From: Inhella crocodyli
GTDB taxonomy: Bacteria; Pseudomonadota; Gammaproteobacteria; Burkholderiales; Burkholderiaceae_C
DNA: 64,000 nucleotides
Assembly: GCF_004004565.1 (NCBI RefSeq)
Contig: NZ_SACM01000001.1
Span: 124,001 to 188,000 of the forward strand
Direction of reading: 5' to 3'
Under the pieces are notes generated by a model. That model searched no databases and was not told the DNA's origin. It worked only from the letters and a program-made list of their open reading frames with translations. The stretch's first letter is position 1, and each line of letters starts with the position of its first letter. Made by a program: the position numbers and the translations under genes. Shown in pieces: positions 27,764 through 37,093 of the stretch.

Positions 27764-29262
27764 GCCGCCTCCTTTTTGCCGAAGCCTTCGGGCACGCGGA
27801 TCAGGGCCGTCATCGCGAACGAGGGCAGGGTGGCGATCAGCACCCACACGAAGAAGTTCACGTAGCCGAGCTGGTCCTGCAGCCAGCCGCTCCACATGCC
27901 CGGCAGCATCATCCCCAGGGCCATGAAGCCGGTGCAGATGGCGTAGTGCGCCGTCTTGTGCGGTCCCTCGGCCACCAGGATCATCACCATCAGGTAGGCG
28001 GTGAAGCCCAGGCCGTAGCCGAACTGCTCCACGGCCAGGGCGGCGCACACGATCCACAGGCTGCCGGGGTGCGACAGGGCCATGGCCAGGAACACCACGT
28101 TGGGCACGTGCATGGCCAAGATGAGCGGCCACAGCGCCTTCTTCAGCCCGACGCGGGCGATCACCAAGCCGCCGACGATGCCGCCCAGCGTGAGCGAGAC
28201 CAGGCCCACGGTGCCGTAGGCGATGCCCACCTCCTTGGTGCTCAGGCCCAGGCCGCCTTGGTCCACGGGGTCGAGCAAGAAGGGCGTGGCCAGCTTGAGC
28301 AGTTGCGCCTCGGGGAAGCGGTAAAGAAGGAGAAAGCCCAAGATGGTCAAGATGCTTGGCTTCCGCAGAAACTCGACCAACACAAAGCCGAACTCGTCTG
28401 AAAGCTGAACGCGTTCGCCAGTCAAAGCAACGCCGCTTGGGAGCCGTCGCGCAATTGAGCGCAGCCAGTGGGTAACCCAAAGCAGGGCGGGCAAGAACGC
28501 AATGGCGTATGGAACCACTGCCAGGACTGCTGACTTGGCAAACCAAACAATGAAGCCGGCCGCAAGAGTGGCGAAGTACGTCGCAATCAGCACGTAGCAC
28601 GTCAAACTCACAAATCCGAAGGCAAATTTTCCCCAAGCAAATCGCTTTGAGGAGTTGGAGTCACCCGTGGGTTGGGGCAGGGCGATGAGATGCCAAACTG
28701 CCAGGAGCACAAACATCACCGCCAGCACCGTCATCACCACTTGCCAGGCGAACACCGCGCTGCCGCTGCGCTCGGTCAGCTCGCCGGCCAGGTAGACCAG
28801 CCCGCCTTGGCCCGCGATGTTGGCCACGCGGTAGAAGGTGCTGCGCACGCCCACGAAGGCGGCTTGCTGGTGCGTCTTCAGGGCCAGCATGTAGAAGCCG
28901 TCGGCGGCGATGTCGTGGCTGGCGCTGGCAAAGGCCATGAGCCACAGCACGGCCAGGCTCATCTGGAAGAAGTTCGGCAGGGGCAGGGTGAGCGCCACCC
29001 CGGCCAGCAGCGCGCCCACCACGAACTGCAGCGCCCAGATCCAGCGCCGCTTGGTGCCCAGCAGCTCGATGAGCGGGCTCCACAGCGGCTTGATCACCCA
29101 GGGCAGGTAGAGCCAGCTCGTGTAGAGCGCGATGTCGGTGTTGCTCAGCCCCAGGTTTTTGTACATGACGACGCTGAGCGTCATCACCACCACGTAGGGC
29201 AGGCCTTGCAGCAGGTACAGGCTGGGGATCCAAGCCCAAGGGGAACGGGGGGCGGCGCTCAT
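27760..29262 (-). CDS. ampG: AmpG-like MFS permease for murein sugars
   Basis: This 500-residue carrier has about 12 or more helices. The N-terminal half (LYLLQGLPYVVVMTLSVVMY, ASASHDIAADGFY) is typical of the AmpG branch of the major facilitator superfamily, which imports GlcNAc-anhydroMurNAc or MurNAc-type sugars. The operon partners (kinase, MurQ, amidase, glycosidase) support that substrate class. It is an oddity that codons of residues about 198-314 (28320-28670) are near 54% G+C by count of four lines, against about 72% in the flank. The ATG at 29262 overlaps the murQ stop (ATGA). Confidence 0.87.
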   Translation of the reverse strand: MSAAPRSPWAWIPSLYLLQGLPYVVVMTLSVVMYKNLGLSNTDIALYTSWLYLPWVIKPLWSPLIELLGTKRRWIWALQFVVGALLAGVALTLPLPNFFQMSLAVLWLMAFASASHDIAADGFYMLALKTHQQAAFVGVRSTFYRVANIAGQGGLVYLAGELTERSGSAVFAWQVVMTVLAVMFVLLAVWHLIALPQPTGDSNSSKRFAWGKFAFGFVSLTCYVLIATYFATLAAGFIVWFAKSAVLAVVPYAIAFLPALLWVTHWLRSIARRLPSGVALTGERVQLSDEFGFVLVEFLRKPSILTILGFLLLYRFPEAQLLKLATPFLLDPVDQGGLGLSTKEVGIAYGTVGLVSLTLGGIVGGLVIARVGLKKALWPLILAMHVPNVVFLAMALSHPGSLWIVCAALAVEQFGYGLGFTAYLMVMILVAEGPHKTAHYAICTGFMALGMMLPGMWSGWLQDQLGYVNFFVWVLIATLPSFAMTALIRVPEGFGKKEAA

Positions 29263-30167
29263 TCGCCCAGCGCCTTGCGCAGGCTGCCGTCCACCCGCGC
29301 CAGCGCCTGCGCGGCGCTGTGCGCGTCCAGGCCGTGGCGCAGCATCAGGATGGCGCACTTGACCGAGCCGTCGGCGGCGTCCACCGCGGCCGTGGCCTCG
29401 GCCTCGCTGCGGCCGGTGGCCGTGACGGTGAGCGCCACCGAGCGGCGGCGCAGCTTGGCGTTGGTGGCCTTCACGTCCACCATCAGGTTGCCGTAGACCT
29501 TGTGCAGCTTCACCATCAGGCTGCTGCTGAAGGTGTTGAGCGCGATCTTTTGGGCCGTGCCGGCCTTGAGTCGCGTGCTGCCGCTGATGACCTCGGGGCC
29601 GGTGTTGAGGGTGACGCCCACGTCGGCCTGCTCGGCCACGGGCGCGCCCTCGTTGTTGGCAAAGCCCAGGGTCAGGCTGCCGATGGCTTTGGCGGCGTGC
29701 AGCGCGCCCATCACGTAGGGCGTGGCGCCGCTGGCGGCGATGCACAGCACCACGTCCTGCGGCGTGGGCTTGAGGCTGTGCAGGTCGCGCGCGCCCATGT
29801 CGGCGTCGTCTTCGGCGCCTTCCACGGCGCGGTACAGCGCGGGCGGGCCGCCGGCCAGCAGGGCCTTGGCGCGCTCGGGCGGCCAGCTGAACGTGGGGTA
29901 GAGCTCGACGCTGTCCAGCAGGCCCAAACGGCCCGAAGTGCCGGCGCCCACGTAGAGCAGCCGACCGCCAGCCTGGATGCGCGGCAGCGCCGCCTCCACC
30001 GCGCGGGCCAACGCCGGTGCGGCGGCCTGCACGGCACGCACCGCCTCGAACTGGTCGTCCACGAACGCGTGCACCAGGGCCTCGCTGGCGTAGCGGTCGA
30101 GCTCGGGGTGGCGGGTGTCGGGGCGCTCGGTGCTCGGTGGAACGGGCGTGGGCGGCGTTGGCGGCAT
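29259..30167 (-). CDS. murQ: N-acetylmuramic acid 6-phosphate etherase
   Basis: The protein is about 302 residues with an SIS domain. It contains VGAGTSGRLGLLDSVE, whose Glu matches one catalytic Glu of E. coli MurQ, and AVEGAEDDADMG, which holds the second. It cleaves the lactyl ether of MurNAc-6-phosphate to GlcNAc-6-phosphate and D-lactate. The start is uncertain: ATGs at 30167, 30215 and 30236 all lack a good Shine-Dalgarno; 30167 gives the best family length and leaves out a Pro-rich leader. The motif at 30235-30249 lies just upstream. Confidence 0.93.
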   Translation of the reverse strand: MPPTPPTPVPPSTERPDTRHPELDRYASEALVHAFVDDQFEAVRAVQAAAPALARAVEAALPRIQAGGRLLYVGAGTSGRLGLLDSVELYPTFSWPPERAKALLAGGPPALYRAVEGAEDDADMGARDLHSLKPTPQDVVLCIAASGATPYVMGALHAAKAIGSLTLGFANNEGAPVAEQADVGVTLNTGPEVISGSTRLKAGTAQKIALNTFSSSLMVKLHKVYGNLMVDVKATNAKLRRRSVALTVTATGRSEAEATAAVDAADGSVKCAILMLRHGLDAHSAAQALARVDGSLRKALGE

Positions 30168-30234
30168 GGGCGCGACTCTAGGAGGACAGGGCGGTGGGAC
30201 GGGGGTCGCAAGCATGCCGGCTGGCCGCGCGCCC

Positions 30235-30249
30235 ATAACTCAGGGTTGT
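30235..30249. promoter_or_regulatory. Second copy of the CCATAAC-type motif, upstream of murQ
   Basis: The site reads ATAACTCAGGGTTGT, one of four related sequences in the window. It overlaps the dacB stop and would lie 68 bp before murQ if that gene starts at 30167, allowing an internal promoter for murQ onwards. It lacks the terminal A of a strict T-N11-A box, so it is the weakest match. Confidence 0.3.
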
Positions 30250-31679
30250 CGAGCGAGGGCGTCGATCAGCGCGTCCAGCACAGGGCGACCCTTGATGCTG
30301 GCCTCGGGGTGGTTGAGCAAGGCCACCACCACCCACAGGCGGTTCTGGCCGTCGGGCACGAAGCCGGCCAGGCCCACGGCGTTGCTCAGCGTGCCGGTCT
30401 TGAGCCGGGCCCGCCCTTCCGCCGGGCTGCCTTTGAGGCGCCGGCTCATCGTGCCGTCCACGCCGGCCAGGGGCAGGCTGGCCAAAAACTCGGGCGCGTT
30501 GCGGCCCTGCGCGGCGGTGGCCAGCACCTGGGCCAACAGCGTCGGGCTCAGGCGCTCGCTGCGCGACAGGCCCGAGCCGTTGTCGAGCACCAGGCTGGCG
30601 TCGTTCAGCCCCCGGCTCGCCAGCCAGGCGCGCACCCGTGCGTCGGCGGCGGCGCGCGTGGGCTGCCCGGTGGCGTTCACGCCGAGTTGCAGGTACATCA
30701 AGCGCGTCAGGGCGTTGTCCGAGCGCTTCATCACCCCTCGCACCAGCTCGCCCAGGGGGCGTGCCAAGTGCTGGGCCACGAGCCGCGCGTCCGCCGGTGC
30801 CGCGGCAACGCCGCTGCGCGGGGCCTCGCCGCCCAGCTGGCGCCACAGGTGCAACAGGGCCATGGGGTCGAGTTGGTCGCGGTCGACGAGGTTCATCGCC
30901 TGCTTGACCTCGCAGCGGCGCGGGAAGGCCCCCTGCAAGCGCAGCACGGCGCCCTGGGCGTCGGCTTGGACCTGGGCGGGCTTCCAGTGGTCCTCCCAGG
31001 TCGGGCAGGGCGCGTCCACCAGGCCCATGGCGCTGGCGTCCACCCGCAGGCCGGGCCACGCGGGCGAGAGGCGGGCGTTCAGTTGCGAACCGTCGGCCTG
31101 GAGGTGAAGGTCCAGCAGGTTGCCGTTGAGGTGCACGGCGTCGGGAATGACGTTGTAGGGGAACTCGGGCGCCTCGTCGAAGGGCGGCACCTGGTCCTCG
31201 CGGGCCGGGCTGAAGCGGCTGCGGTCCACCCACAGGCCGCCGCGCACCTCGCGAATGCCCGCCTCCCGCGCTTGGCGCAGCAGGTTCCACAGCGCGCCCC
31301 AGTCGAGGTCGGCATCGGCCCCGCCGCGCAGCACCAGGGGCCCGTCCAGCACGCCGTCGTGCAGCGGTCCGGCGGCCAGCAGCTCGGTGCGGCCCCGCCA
31401 GTTGGGGCCCAGTTCGTCCAGGGCCACGGCCGCCGTCAACACCTTCATGGTGGAGCCGGGCTGGAAGGCACGGTCGGCCTGCCAATGGGCCCCTCGCCCC
31501 GGGGCGTCCAGGGGGTAAGCGGTGAAGGCCAGGGCCTCGGGCGGCATGCCGGCTTGGCCCAGGGCGTGCTCGACGGGGCGGGGCAGCCCATGCCATCCGG
31601 CACAGGCGCTGAGGGTCAGCGCGAGCAGGGCGCCGGTCGCGCGAGCGGCCAGGGCGCGAATCGGGGGTCGCAGTTGCAT
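30240..31679 (-). CDS. dacB: D-Ala-D-Ala carboxypeptidase/endopeptidase, PBP4 (DacB), lipoprotein
   Basis: This 479-residue peptidase S13 protein has active-site motifs SxxK (S76-T-M-K79), SxN (RSDN, about 318-320) and KTG (RLKTGTLSN). It removes terminal D-Ala and cuts DD-crosslinks in the periplasm. Its signal ends in LSAC (C26), so unlike E. coli DacB it is probably lipid-anchored. It is the first gene of the murein operon and diverges from the second TonB receptor. The motif at 31720-31734 stands 41 bp upstream. Confidence 0.92.
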   Translation of the reverse strand: MQLRPPIRALAARATGALLALTLSACAGWHGLPRPVEHALGQAGMPPEALAFTAYPLDAPGRGAHWQADRAFQPGSTMKVLTAAVALDELGPNWRGRTELLAAGPLHDGVLDGPLVLRGGADADLDWGALWNLLRQAREAGIREVRGGLWVDRSRFSPAREDQVPPFDEAPEFPYNVIPDAVHLNGNLLDLHLQADGSQLNARLSPAWPGLRVDASAMGLVDAPCPTWEDHWKPAQVQADAQGAVLRLQGAFPRRCEVKQAMNLVDRDQLDPMALLHLWRQLGGEAPRSGVAAAPADARLVAQHLARPLGELVRGVMKRSDNALTRLMYLQLGVNATGQPTRAAADARVRAWLASRGLNDASLVLDNGSGLSRSERLSPTLLAQVLATAAQGRNAPEFLASLPLAGVDGTMSRRLKGSPAEGRARLKTGTLSNAVGLAGFVPDGQNRLWVVVALLNHPEASIKGRPVLDALIDALARQP

Positions 31680-31719
31680 GGCGGCAGCCTATCCGGGGTG
31701 CGCCCTGAGAACCACACGC

Positions 31720-31734
31720 ATTCCTCAGGGTTAT
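31720..31734. promoter_or_regulatory. Third copy of the CCATAAC-type motif, between dacB and TonB receptor
   Basis: On the minus strand the extended site is CCATAACCCTGAGGAATGC; the core fits T-N11-A. It lies in the 166-bp divergent spacer (31680-31845) between the murein operon and the TonB receptor, so one bound regulator could act on both. Closest match is the site between dadA and the AstE-like gene (CCATAACCTTGGCCTATGC). Confidence 0.45.
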
Positions 31735-31845
31735 GGTTCGGTTTCAAGCATTCATCGTGACTAGGGCAAGAACCCGGTGCCCCGCGCCGCCGGCTGCGGC
31801 CATGATGACCGTAACAAGCTGTCTCACACCCCCCAAGGAGTTGCC

Positions 31846-34764
31846 ATGCGTTTGAACCGCCTCGCCCTGTGTTTGCTGACCATCGGCACGGGGGCCCATT
31901 TGGGCGCCCAGGCCCAGGCGCAAGGCGCCGACGCGGCCAAATTGGAGAAGGTCATCGTCACCGGCTCCAGCATCAAGCGCCTGAAGGATGAAGGTTCCCT
32001 GCCGGTTCAGATCATCAACCGCACCGAACTGGCGCGCGCCGGCATCGCCAGCGCCGAGCAGCTGATCGCCCAGCTGAACATCAACGGCAACGGCCTGGAC
32101 AACCTGGCCTCCAACGCCGACGTGGTGGACGGCGCGGCGCGCGGCAACAACGGCGCCACCAGCGCCAACCTGCGCGGGCAGGGCAGCAATGCCACGCTGA
32201 TCTTGCTCAACGGCCGCCGGGTGGCCGCCCACGGCCTGAACGGCGGCACGGTCGACCTGAACCAGATCCCCTTCGCCGCCATCGAGCGCGTCGAAGTCCT
32301 CAAGGACGGCGCCTCGGCCATTTACGGCACCGACGCGATCGGCGGGGTCATCAACTTCATCCTGCGCAACAACTACAGCGGCGTCACGCTGAACGCGCTG
32401 GCCGACGTGCCCCAGGAAAAGGGCGGCGAAATCTACGGCGCCTCGGTGACGGCCGGCTTCGGCAACTTGGAGACCGACGGCTTCAACCTGCTGGCCTCGC
32501 TGTCAGTGCAGGACAACAAGCGGCTGCGCGGCGACCAGCGCGACTTCGTCAACACCTACCAGCCCACGCGCGGCCTGGCCCCCGACACCCGCGGCGCCCC
32601 CATCGCCACCCTGTTCGCCGTGGCGGGCACCACGCCCACGGGCGCGGCTTTGGGCAACGTGCTGAGCCAGGGCGGCAGCAACACCGCCGGTCCGTTCGAC
32701 TTCGCCACGCCGGGCCTGCGCGTCAACGGCATCAACATCCTGGACCTGCCGGGCCAGGCCGGTTGCAGCTCGGTGGACGGCATGAGCCCCTACCAAGAGC
32801 GCCTGTGGGCCAGCGATTCGGCCAAGTACGGCTGCGCCTGGGACACCGGTCGCGCCGCGGTGCTGCAGCAGCCGGTGAAGAACACCAACCTGGTCAGCCG
32901 CCTGACCTTCAAGATCGGCGACCACCAGGTCTTCGGCGAGGCCGTGCTCGGCAAGAGCGAGTCGTCCAAGAGCTTCTCGCCCAACCAAATCACCAGCGGC
33001 AGCGGCACGGCCACGACCACCTTGCCCAACGGCACCGTGGTGGCCAGCCCCTTCCGCAACCTGCGCTACCCCAGCACGGGCGCGGGCTACGACGCGGTGT
33101 TCAACGCCTTGGTGGCGGCCTTCCCGGCGTTGTCGGTCAACCGCGGGCTGCCCATGGCCTTCCGCTGGCGCTGCATGCCCTGCGGCAACCGCGAGCTGGA
33201 CACCGAGTCCGACACCGCACGCTTCCTGATCGGGGCCGACGGCGCGCTGCCCTTCTTCAGCGAGTGGGACTACCGCGTTGGCGCCTCGCGCGCCAGCAGC
33301 AAGAGCGAGTCGACCGTGGGCGAGGGCTACCACTACTGGACCCAGCTGGCCTCGCTGATCAACACCGGCGTGCTCAACCCCTTCAGCCTGACGCAAACCC
33401 CCGCTGCCTTGAGTGGCCTCAGCGCGGCCTCGGCCAAGGGCGTGAAGCTGTACGGGGGCGAGTTCACCATGCAGCAGTTGGACGCCACCGTGTCCGGCCC
33501 GCTGTTCCAACTGCCAGGCGGCCGCGCCATGGCCGCCTTGGGTGTGGACCAGCGCACCGAGAAGTACAAGTTCGACGGCGACCAGCGTTCCAACGCCAAC
33601 ACCGTCGAGGCCCTGATCTTCAACGTGCCCTTCGACAACGCCTTGGCCACGGCCGGCACCCTGAAGCGCGACATCAAGGCGGTGTTCACCGAGGTCTCGC
33701 TGCCGCTGATCAAGAACCTGGACCTGACCGCCGCGGTGCGCCGCGACGAGTACACCGGCTTTGGTGCCAGCACCAACCCCAAGGTCTCGCTGCGCTACTC
33801 GCCCATCGAGCAAGTGCTGGTGCGCGGCGCGTACAGCACCGGCTTCCGCGTGCCGACCTTCAAGCAGATGTTCGACCCGGTCACCGAGTCGCAGTTCGTC
33901 GGGGCCGACTTCGCCGACCCGGCCAAGTGCCCCTCGCTGGTGGTGTCGACCACACCGGGCTGTGAAAGCGTTCGCAACTTCAACACCCTGTTCGGCGGCA
34001 AGGCGAACCTGGACCCCGAAGAGGCCAAGATGAAGAGCCTGGGCGTGGTGCTGTCGCCCACCCGGGACGTGGTGGCCAACGTCGATTGGTGGGAGGTGCG
34101 TCGCGAGGGCACGATCCAGGCCTTCGGCCTGCGCACCCTGGCCGAGAACTACAACCTGTTCAGCTCGAACTTCCAGCGCGACGCCAGCGGCAACATCGTG
34201 GCGGTGGACACCCGTTGGGTGAACGCCGGCGAGACCATCACCAAGGGCTTGGAAGTCGGCCTGCGCACCACCTTCCTCGCCGCCGGGGCACGCTGGAACG
34301 CGAACTTCGACGTCTCCTACCTGCTGGAGAAGAAGTCCCGCCTGACCGCCAACGCGCCCTTTGGCGCCAGCGAGGTGGGCCGCTTCACCCGCGCCGGCGA
34401 CCTGGGCATCCGCTGGAAGCACACCGCCAGCCTGACCCGCGCCGAGGGCGATTGGGTCACCACCTTCCAGCACGTGTACCGCAGCGGCTACGACGACTTC
34501 GTGCTGCCGGGCGTGGCCAACGGCACGATCAAGCCGGCCGAGTGGAGCCCGCGCGTGCTGCCGTATTCGATCTTCAACGCCAGCGTGGCCTACACCGGCT
34601 TCAAGAACACCACGCTGACCTTCGGCATCAAGAACCTGCTCAACGACGACCCGCCGTTCAGCGTGGCCTACGACACCAACACCGGGGCGGGCTCCAGCTG
34701 GGAGCCGCGCGTGGCCGACCCGCGTGGGCGCGCCTTCACGCTGCGCGTGGAGTACCGCCTCTGA
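31846..34764 (+). CDS. Large TonB-dependent receptor, divergent from the murein operon
   Basis: The precursor is 972 residues: signal peptide (about 1-30), plug (VIVTGSSIKRLKDEG, LILLNGRRVA, IERVEVLKDGASAIYGTDA) and a long barrel. The plug signatures match the large receptor subclass common in Xanthomonas-type oligosaccharide and peptide uptake loci. Four Cys pairs or near-pairs lie in extracellular-loop positions (for example RCMPCG). The chain ends LRVEYRL, with Leu rather than the usual aromatic residue. The ATG at 31846 has AAGGAG five bases upstream. Divergence from dacB suggests it imports murein fragments or a similar ligand; that is inference. Confidence 0.92.
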   Translation: MRLNRLALCLLTIGTGAHLGAQAQAQGADAAKLEKVIVTGSSIKRLKDEGSLPVQIINRTELARAGIASAEQLIAQLNINGNGLDNLASNADVVDGAARGNNGATSANLRGQGSNATLILLNGRRVAAHGLNGGTVDLNQIPFAAIERVEVLKDGASAIYGTDAIGGVINFILRNNYSGVTLNALADVPQEKGGEIYGASVTAGFGNLETDGFNLLASLSVQDNKRLRGDQRDFVNTYQPTRGLAPDTRGAPIATLFAVAGTTPTGAALGNVLSQGGSNTAGPFDFATPGLRVNGINILDLPGQAGCSSVDGMSPYQERLWASDSAKYGCAWDTGRAAVLQQPVKNTNLVSRLTFKIGDHQVFGEAVLGKSESSKSFSPNQITSGSGTATTTLPNGTVVASPFRNLRYPSTGAGYDAVFNALVAAFPALSVNRGLPMAFRWRCMPCGNRELDTESDTARFLIGADGALPFFSEWDYRVGASRASSKSESTVGEGYHYWTQLASLINTGVLNPFSLTQTPAALSGLSAASAKGVKLYGGEFTMQQLDATVSGPLFQLPGGRAMAALGVDQRTEKYKFDGDQRSNANTVEALIFNVPFDNALATAGTLKRDIKAVFTEVSLPLIKNLDLTAAVRRDEYTGFGASTNPKVSLRYSPIEQVLVRGAYSTGFRVPTFKQMFDPVTESQFVGADFADPAKCPSLVVSTTPGCESVRNFNTLFGGKANLDPEEAKMKSLGVVLSPTRDVVANVDWWEVRREGTIQAFGLRTLAENYNLFSSNFQRDASGNIVAVDTRWVNAGETITKGLEVGLRTTFLAAGARWNANFDVSYLLEKKSRLTANAPFGASEVGRFTRAGDLGIRWKHTASLTRAEGDWVTTFQHVYRSGYDDFVLPGVANGTIKPAEWSPRVLPYSIFNASVAYTGFKNTTLTFGIKNLLNDDPPFSVAYDTNTGAGSSWEPRVADPRGRAFTLRVEYRL

Positions 34765-34803
34765 GCAAGGTTTGACCGTTTTTGAGGCCCTGGGGGGGTC
34801 CGG

Positions 34804-34833
34804 ACCCGTCGCGAAAGCGACGGGTTTTTTTTT
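34804..34833 (+). terminator. Intrinsic terminator of the TonB receptor gene
   Basis: A perfect 9-bp stem, ACCCGTCGC with GCGACGGGT, closes a GAAA tetraloop and runs into nine consecutive T. It lies 39 bp after the receptor stop and before the next gene, so the receptor is monocistronic. Confidence 0.95.
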
Positions 34834-34892
34834 GGCGCGGCGGCCCCGGGGCCCTGTGGCAGCATGGATGTCACTCATTCCAGGGAGAAGGC

Positions 34893-36296
34893 ATGCGGCT
34901 CCATTTCGTCGGTGCGGCCCAAGAGGTCACCGGCTCGTGCTACTTGATCGAGACGGAGGGCCTTCGGTTCCTCGTCGACTGCGGCATGCACCAGGGCGGC
35001 CGCGAGGCCCAGGGGCGCAACCTCGCCCGCTGGCCGATGGACCCACGCACCCTCGATTTCGTGCTGCTCACGCACGCCCACATCGACCATTCCGGCCTAC
35101 TGCCCCGCCTGTGCGCGCACGGCTTCAAGGGGCCCATTTACGCCACCCGCGCCACGGCCGACCTGCTCAGCGTGATGCTGCTGGACAGCGCCTTCATCCA
35201 AGAAAGCGACTGGGCCCGCCAACAGCGCCGGCGCGGGCACGGGCGCCGCACGCCGCGTGCCGACAACGAGCTGTTGTACACGGTGGCCCAAGCGCAAGCT
35301 TGTTTGGCGCAGGTGCAAGGCGTGGACTACGACACCGCGCTGCCAGCGCACAAGGACGTGCGCGTTCACTTCCGCGACGCCGGCCACATCCTCGGCTCGG
35401 CCATCCTGGAGCTCGAGCTGCGCGACGGCGGGCGCCAACGCAAGCTCGTGTTCTCGGGCGACCTGGGCCAGCCCGGGCGGCCCATCGTTCGCAACCCCGT
35501 GGCCATCGAGCAGGCCGACGTGCTGCTGGTCGAGTCCACCTACGGCGACCGGCTGCACCGCCCGCTGGAAGAGACGGTGGACGAGCTGTGCGCCGTCATC
35601 GACGACACCCTGTCCCGCCGTCAAGGCAACGTCATCGTGCCGGCCTTCGCCCTGGGCCGCACGCAAGAGCTCCTGGTGTTGCTGGCCCAGTTGCGCCAGA
35701 GTGGCCGGTTGCCGCCGATGCAGGTGTTCGTCGACTCGCCCATGGCCGACAAGGTCACGGCCATCACGGCGCGCCACCGCGACGAGCTGGACGCCGACGG
35801 CCAAGCGTTTTGGGGGACCGGCCGGCACCTGCCGCCTGGCCTGCAAGTCCGCTTCACGCAAAGCGTGGAGGAGTCGATGGCGCTCAACCGCATCAAGGCG
35901 GGCGCCATCGTCATCGCCGCCAGTGGCATGTGCGACGCCGGTCGCATCCGCCACCACCTGCGCCACAACCTCGGTCGCCCCGAATGTGCCATCGTGATCG
36001 TGGGCTTCCAAGCCGAGGGCACCCTGGGCCGTCGCCTTGTCAACGGCGAGCGCCGCGTGCGCCTACTGGGCGAGGAGCACCGCGTTCGCGCCAGCGTTCA
36101 CACCATCGGCGGGCTCTCGGCCCACGCCGACCGGGATGCGCTGCTGGGCTGGCTGCGCGGCTTCAAGAAGCCGCCGAGGCAGACCTACGTGGTGCACGGG
36201 GAGGCGGCCACGGCGCTGGGGTTCGCCGAGCGGGTGAAGGCGGAGTTGGGGTGGCGGGTGAGGGCGCCTTTGGTGGGGGAAGTGGTGGAGCTCTAG
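34893..36296 (+). CDS. Metallo-beta-lactamase/beta-CASP family RNA nuclease
   Basis: This 467-residue protein has the metal-binding HAHIDHSG (H61, H63, D65, H66), GHILGSA and SGDLG, followed by beta-CASP signatures (VDSPMADKVT, ASGMCDAGRI) and the C-terminal LSAHADRD and VVHGE. The architecture matches bacterial and archaeal homologues of CPSF-73 (YSH1/RNase J-like), which cut RNA; the RNA target is unknown. GGGAG lies before the ATG at 34893. It follows the terminator of the receptor gene and ends at the edge of the giant inverted repeat. Confidence 0.9.
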   Translation: MRLHFVGAAQEVTGSCYLIETEGLRFLVDCGMHQGGREAQGRNLARWPMDPRTLDFVLLTHAHIDHSGLLPRLCAHGFKGPIYATRATADLLSVMLLDSAFIQESDWARQQRRRGHGRRTPRADNELLYTVAQAQACLAQVQGVDYDTALPAHKDVRVHFRDAGHILGSAILELELRDGGRQRKLVFSGDLGQPGRPIVRNPVAIEQADVLLVESTYGDRLHRPLEETVDELCAVIDDTLSRRQGNVIVPAFALGRTQELLVLLAQLRQSGRLPPMQVFVDSPMADKVTAITARHRDELDADGQAFWGTGRHLPPGLQVRFTQSVEESMALNRIKAGAIVIAASGMCDAGRIRHHLRHNLGRPECAIVIVGFQAEGTLGRRLVNGERRVRLLGEEHRVRASVHTIGGLSAHADRDALLGWLRGFKKPPRQTYVVHGEAATALGFAERVKAELGWRVRAPLVGEVVEL

Positions 36297-36323
36297 TTGC
36301 CTGGGTGGTTGTTTGACTCGGTA

Positions 36324-37075
36324 CAGCCCGCAGGCGCTATCCGCCCTGCACCCGGAGTTCCTTTTGTCTTGCCAAAAGGGGAAAGCCGCCTGCCAGTCCG
36401 CTTGCAAGCGGACTGTCCTTCGGTCGGGGTCGCAAGGTCCGCAGGGACCTTGCTCGCGCCGCCTCAGCCCACGGCTCCAGCGCCCCAGCCTGCGGCTGGG
36501 GTTCCCTGCGCTGCTCGTTCCAGGGGGCTGCGGGATTGAACTCCCTGTGCTCACTGCGTTCGCTTCGGTCAAACAGCAATCCCGAGCCAGTGCTTGAAGC
36601 GCGCTGCGCGCGCGCCCCCCTGCACTGCGCTGCTCGGCGCTTCCGAACGGGGCAACAGCCGGAACAGCCGAACAGCCAGCAGCCGAATACCGAACAGCCC
36701 GGACTTCAACCCGTTGCGCCGTTTCCCGGCTGATGGGCTGTTCGCCCCGTTTGACGAGCCGAGCAGCGCAGCCGAGTCAGGCGCGCGCGCAGCGCGCTTC
36801 AAGCACTGACTCCGCCCGGTTGTCTGAGCGGAGTGAGCGCAGCGAATGGAGCGAGTTGCGGGCGGGCCGGGCTTGGCGAGCAGCACAGGGTACCCCCAGC
36901 GCAGCTGGGGGCGAAGGCTGCCGCGGGCTGAGGCCGGTGCGAGCAAGGTCCCTGCGGACCTTGCGACCCCGGACCGAAGGCCATTCCGCTTGCAAGCGGA
37001 ATGGCGGGCGCTTTTCCCCCCTTTTGGCAAGACAAAAGGGGGTCGGGGTGCAGGGGCGAAGCGCCCTGCGGGCTC
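36324..37075. repeat. Giant imperfect inverted repeat, arms about 335 bp, loop about 80 bp
   Basis: The left arm (about 36324-36660) is the reverse complement of the right arm (about 36738-37075) in collinear blocks. Three blocks are exact: 36361-36381 with 37017-37037 (21 nt), 36426-36457 with 36939-36970 (32 nt) and 36588-36616 with 36780-36808 (29 nt). Each arm also contains its own small palindromes, such as CCGCTTGCAAGCGG. The central part repeats AACAGCC at 36654, 36663, 36671 and 36693. It fills nearly all of the 797-bp gap between two convergent genes. Open frames inside it are by-products of repeat composition; I support no gene here. Confidence 0.93.
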
Positions 37076-37093
37076 TCCCGCCAAGACGAGCCC

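Noticed and set aside
36313-37084. Several 65-170-codon frames within the inverted repeat on both strands
   Set aside because: They are translations of the repeat arms and mirror each other. They lack ribosome sites and family features.
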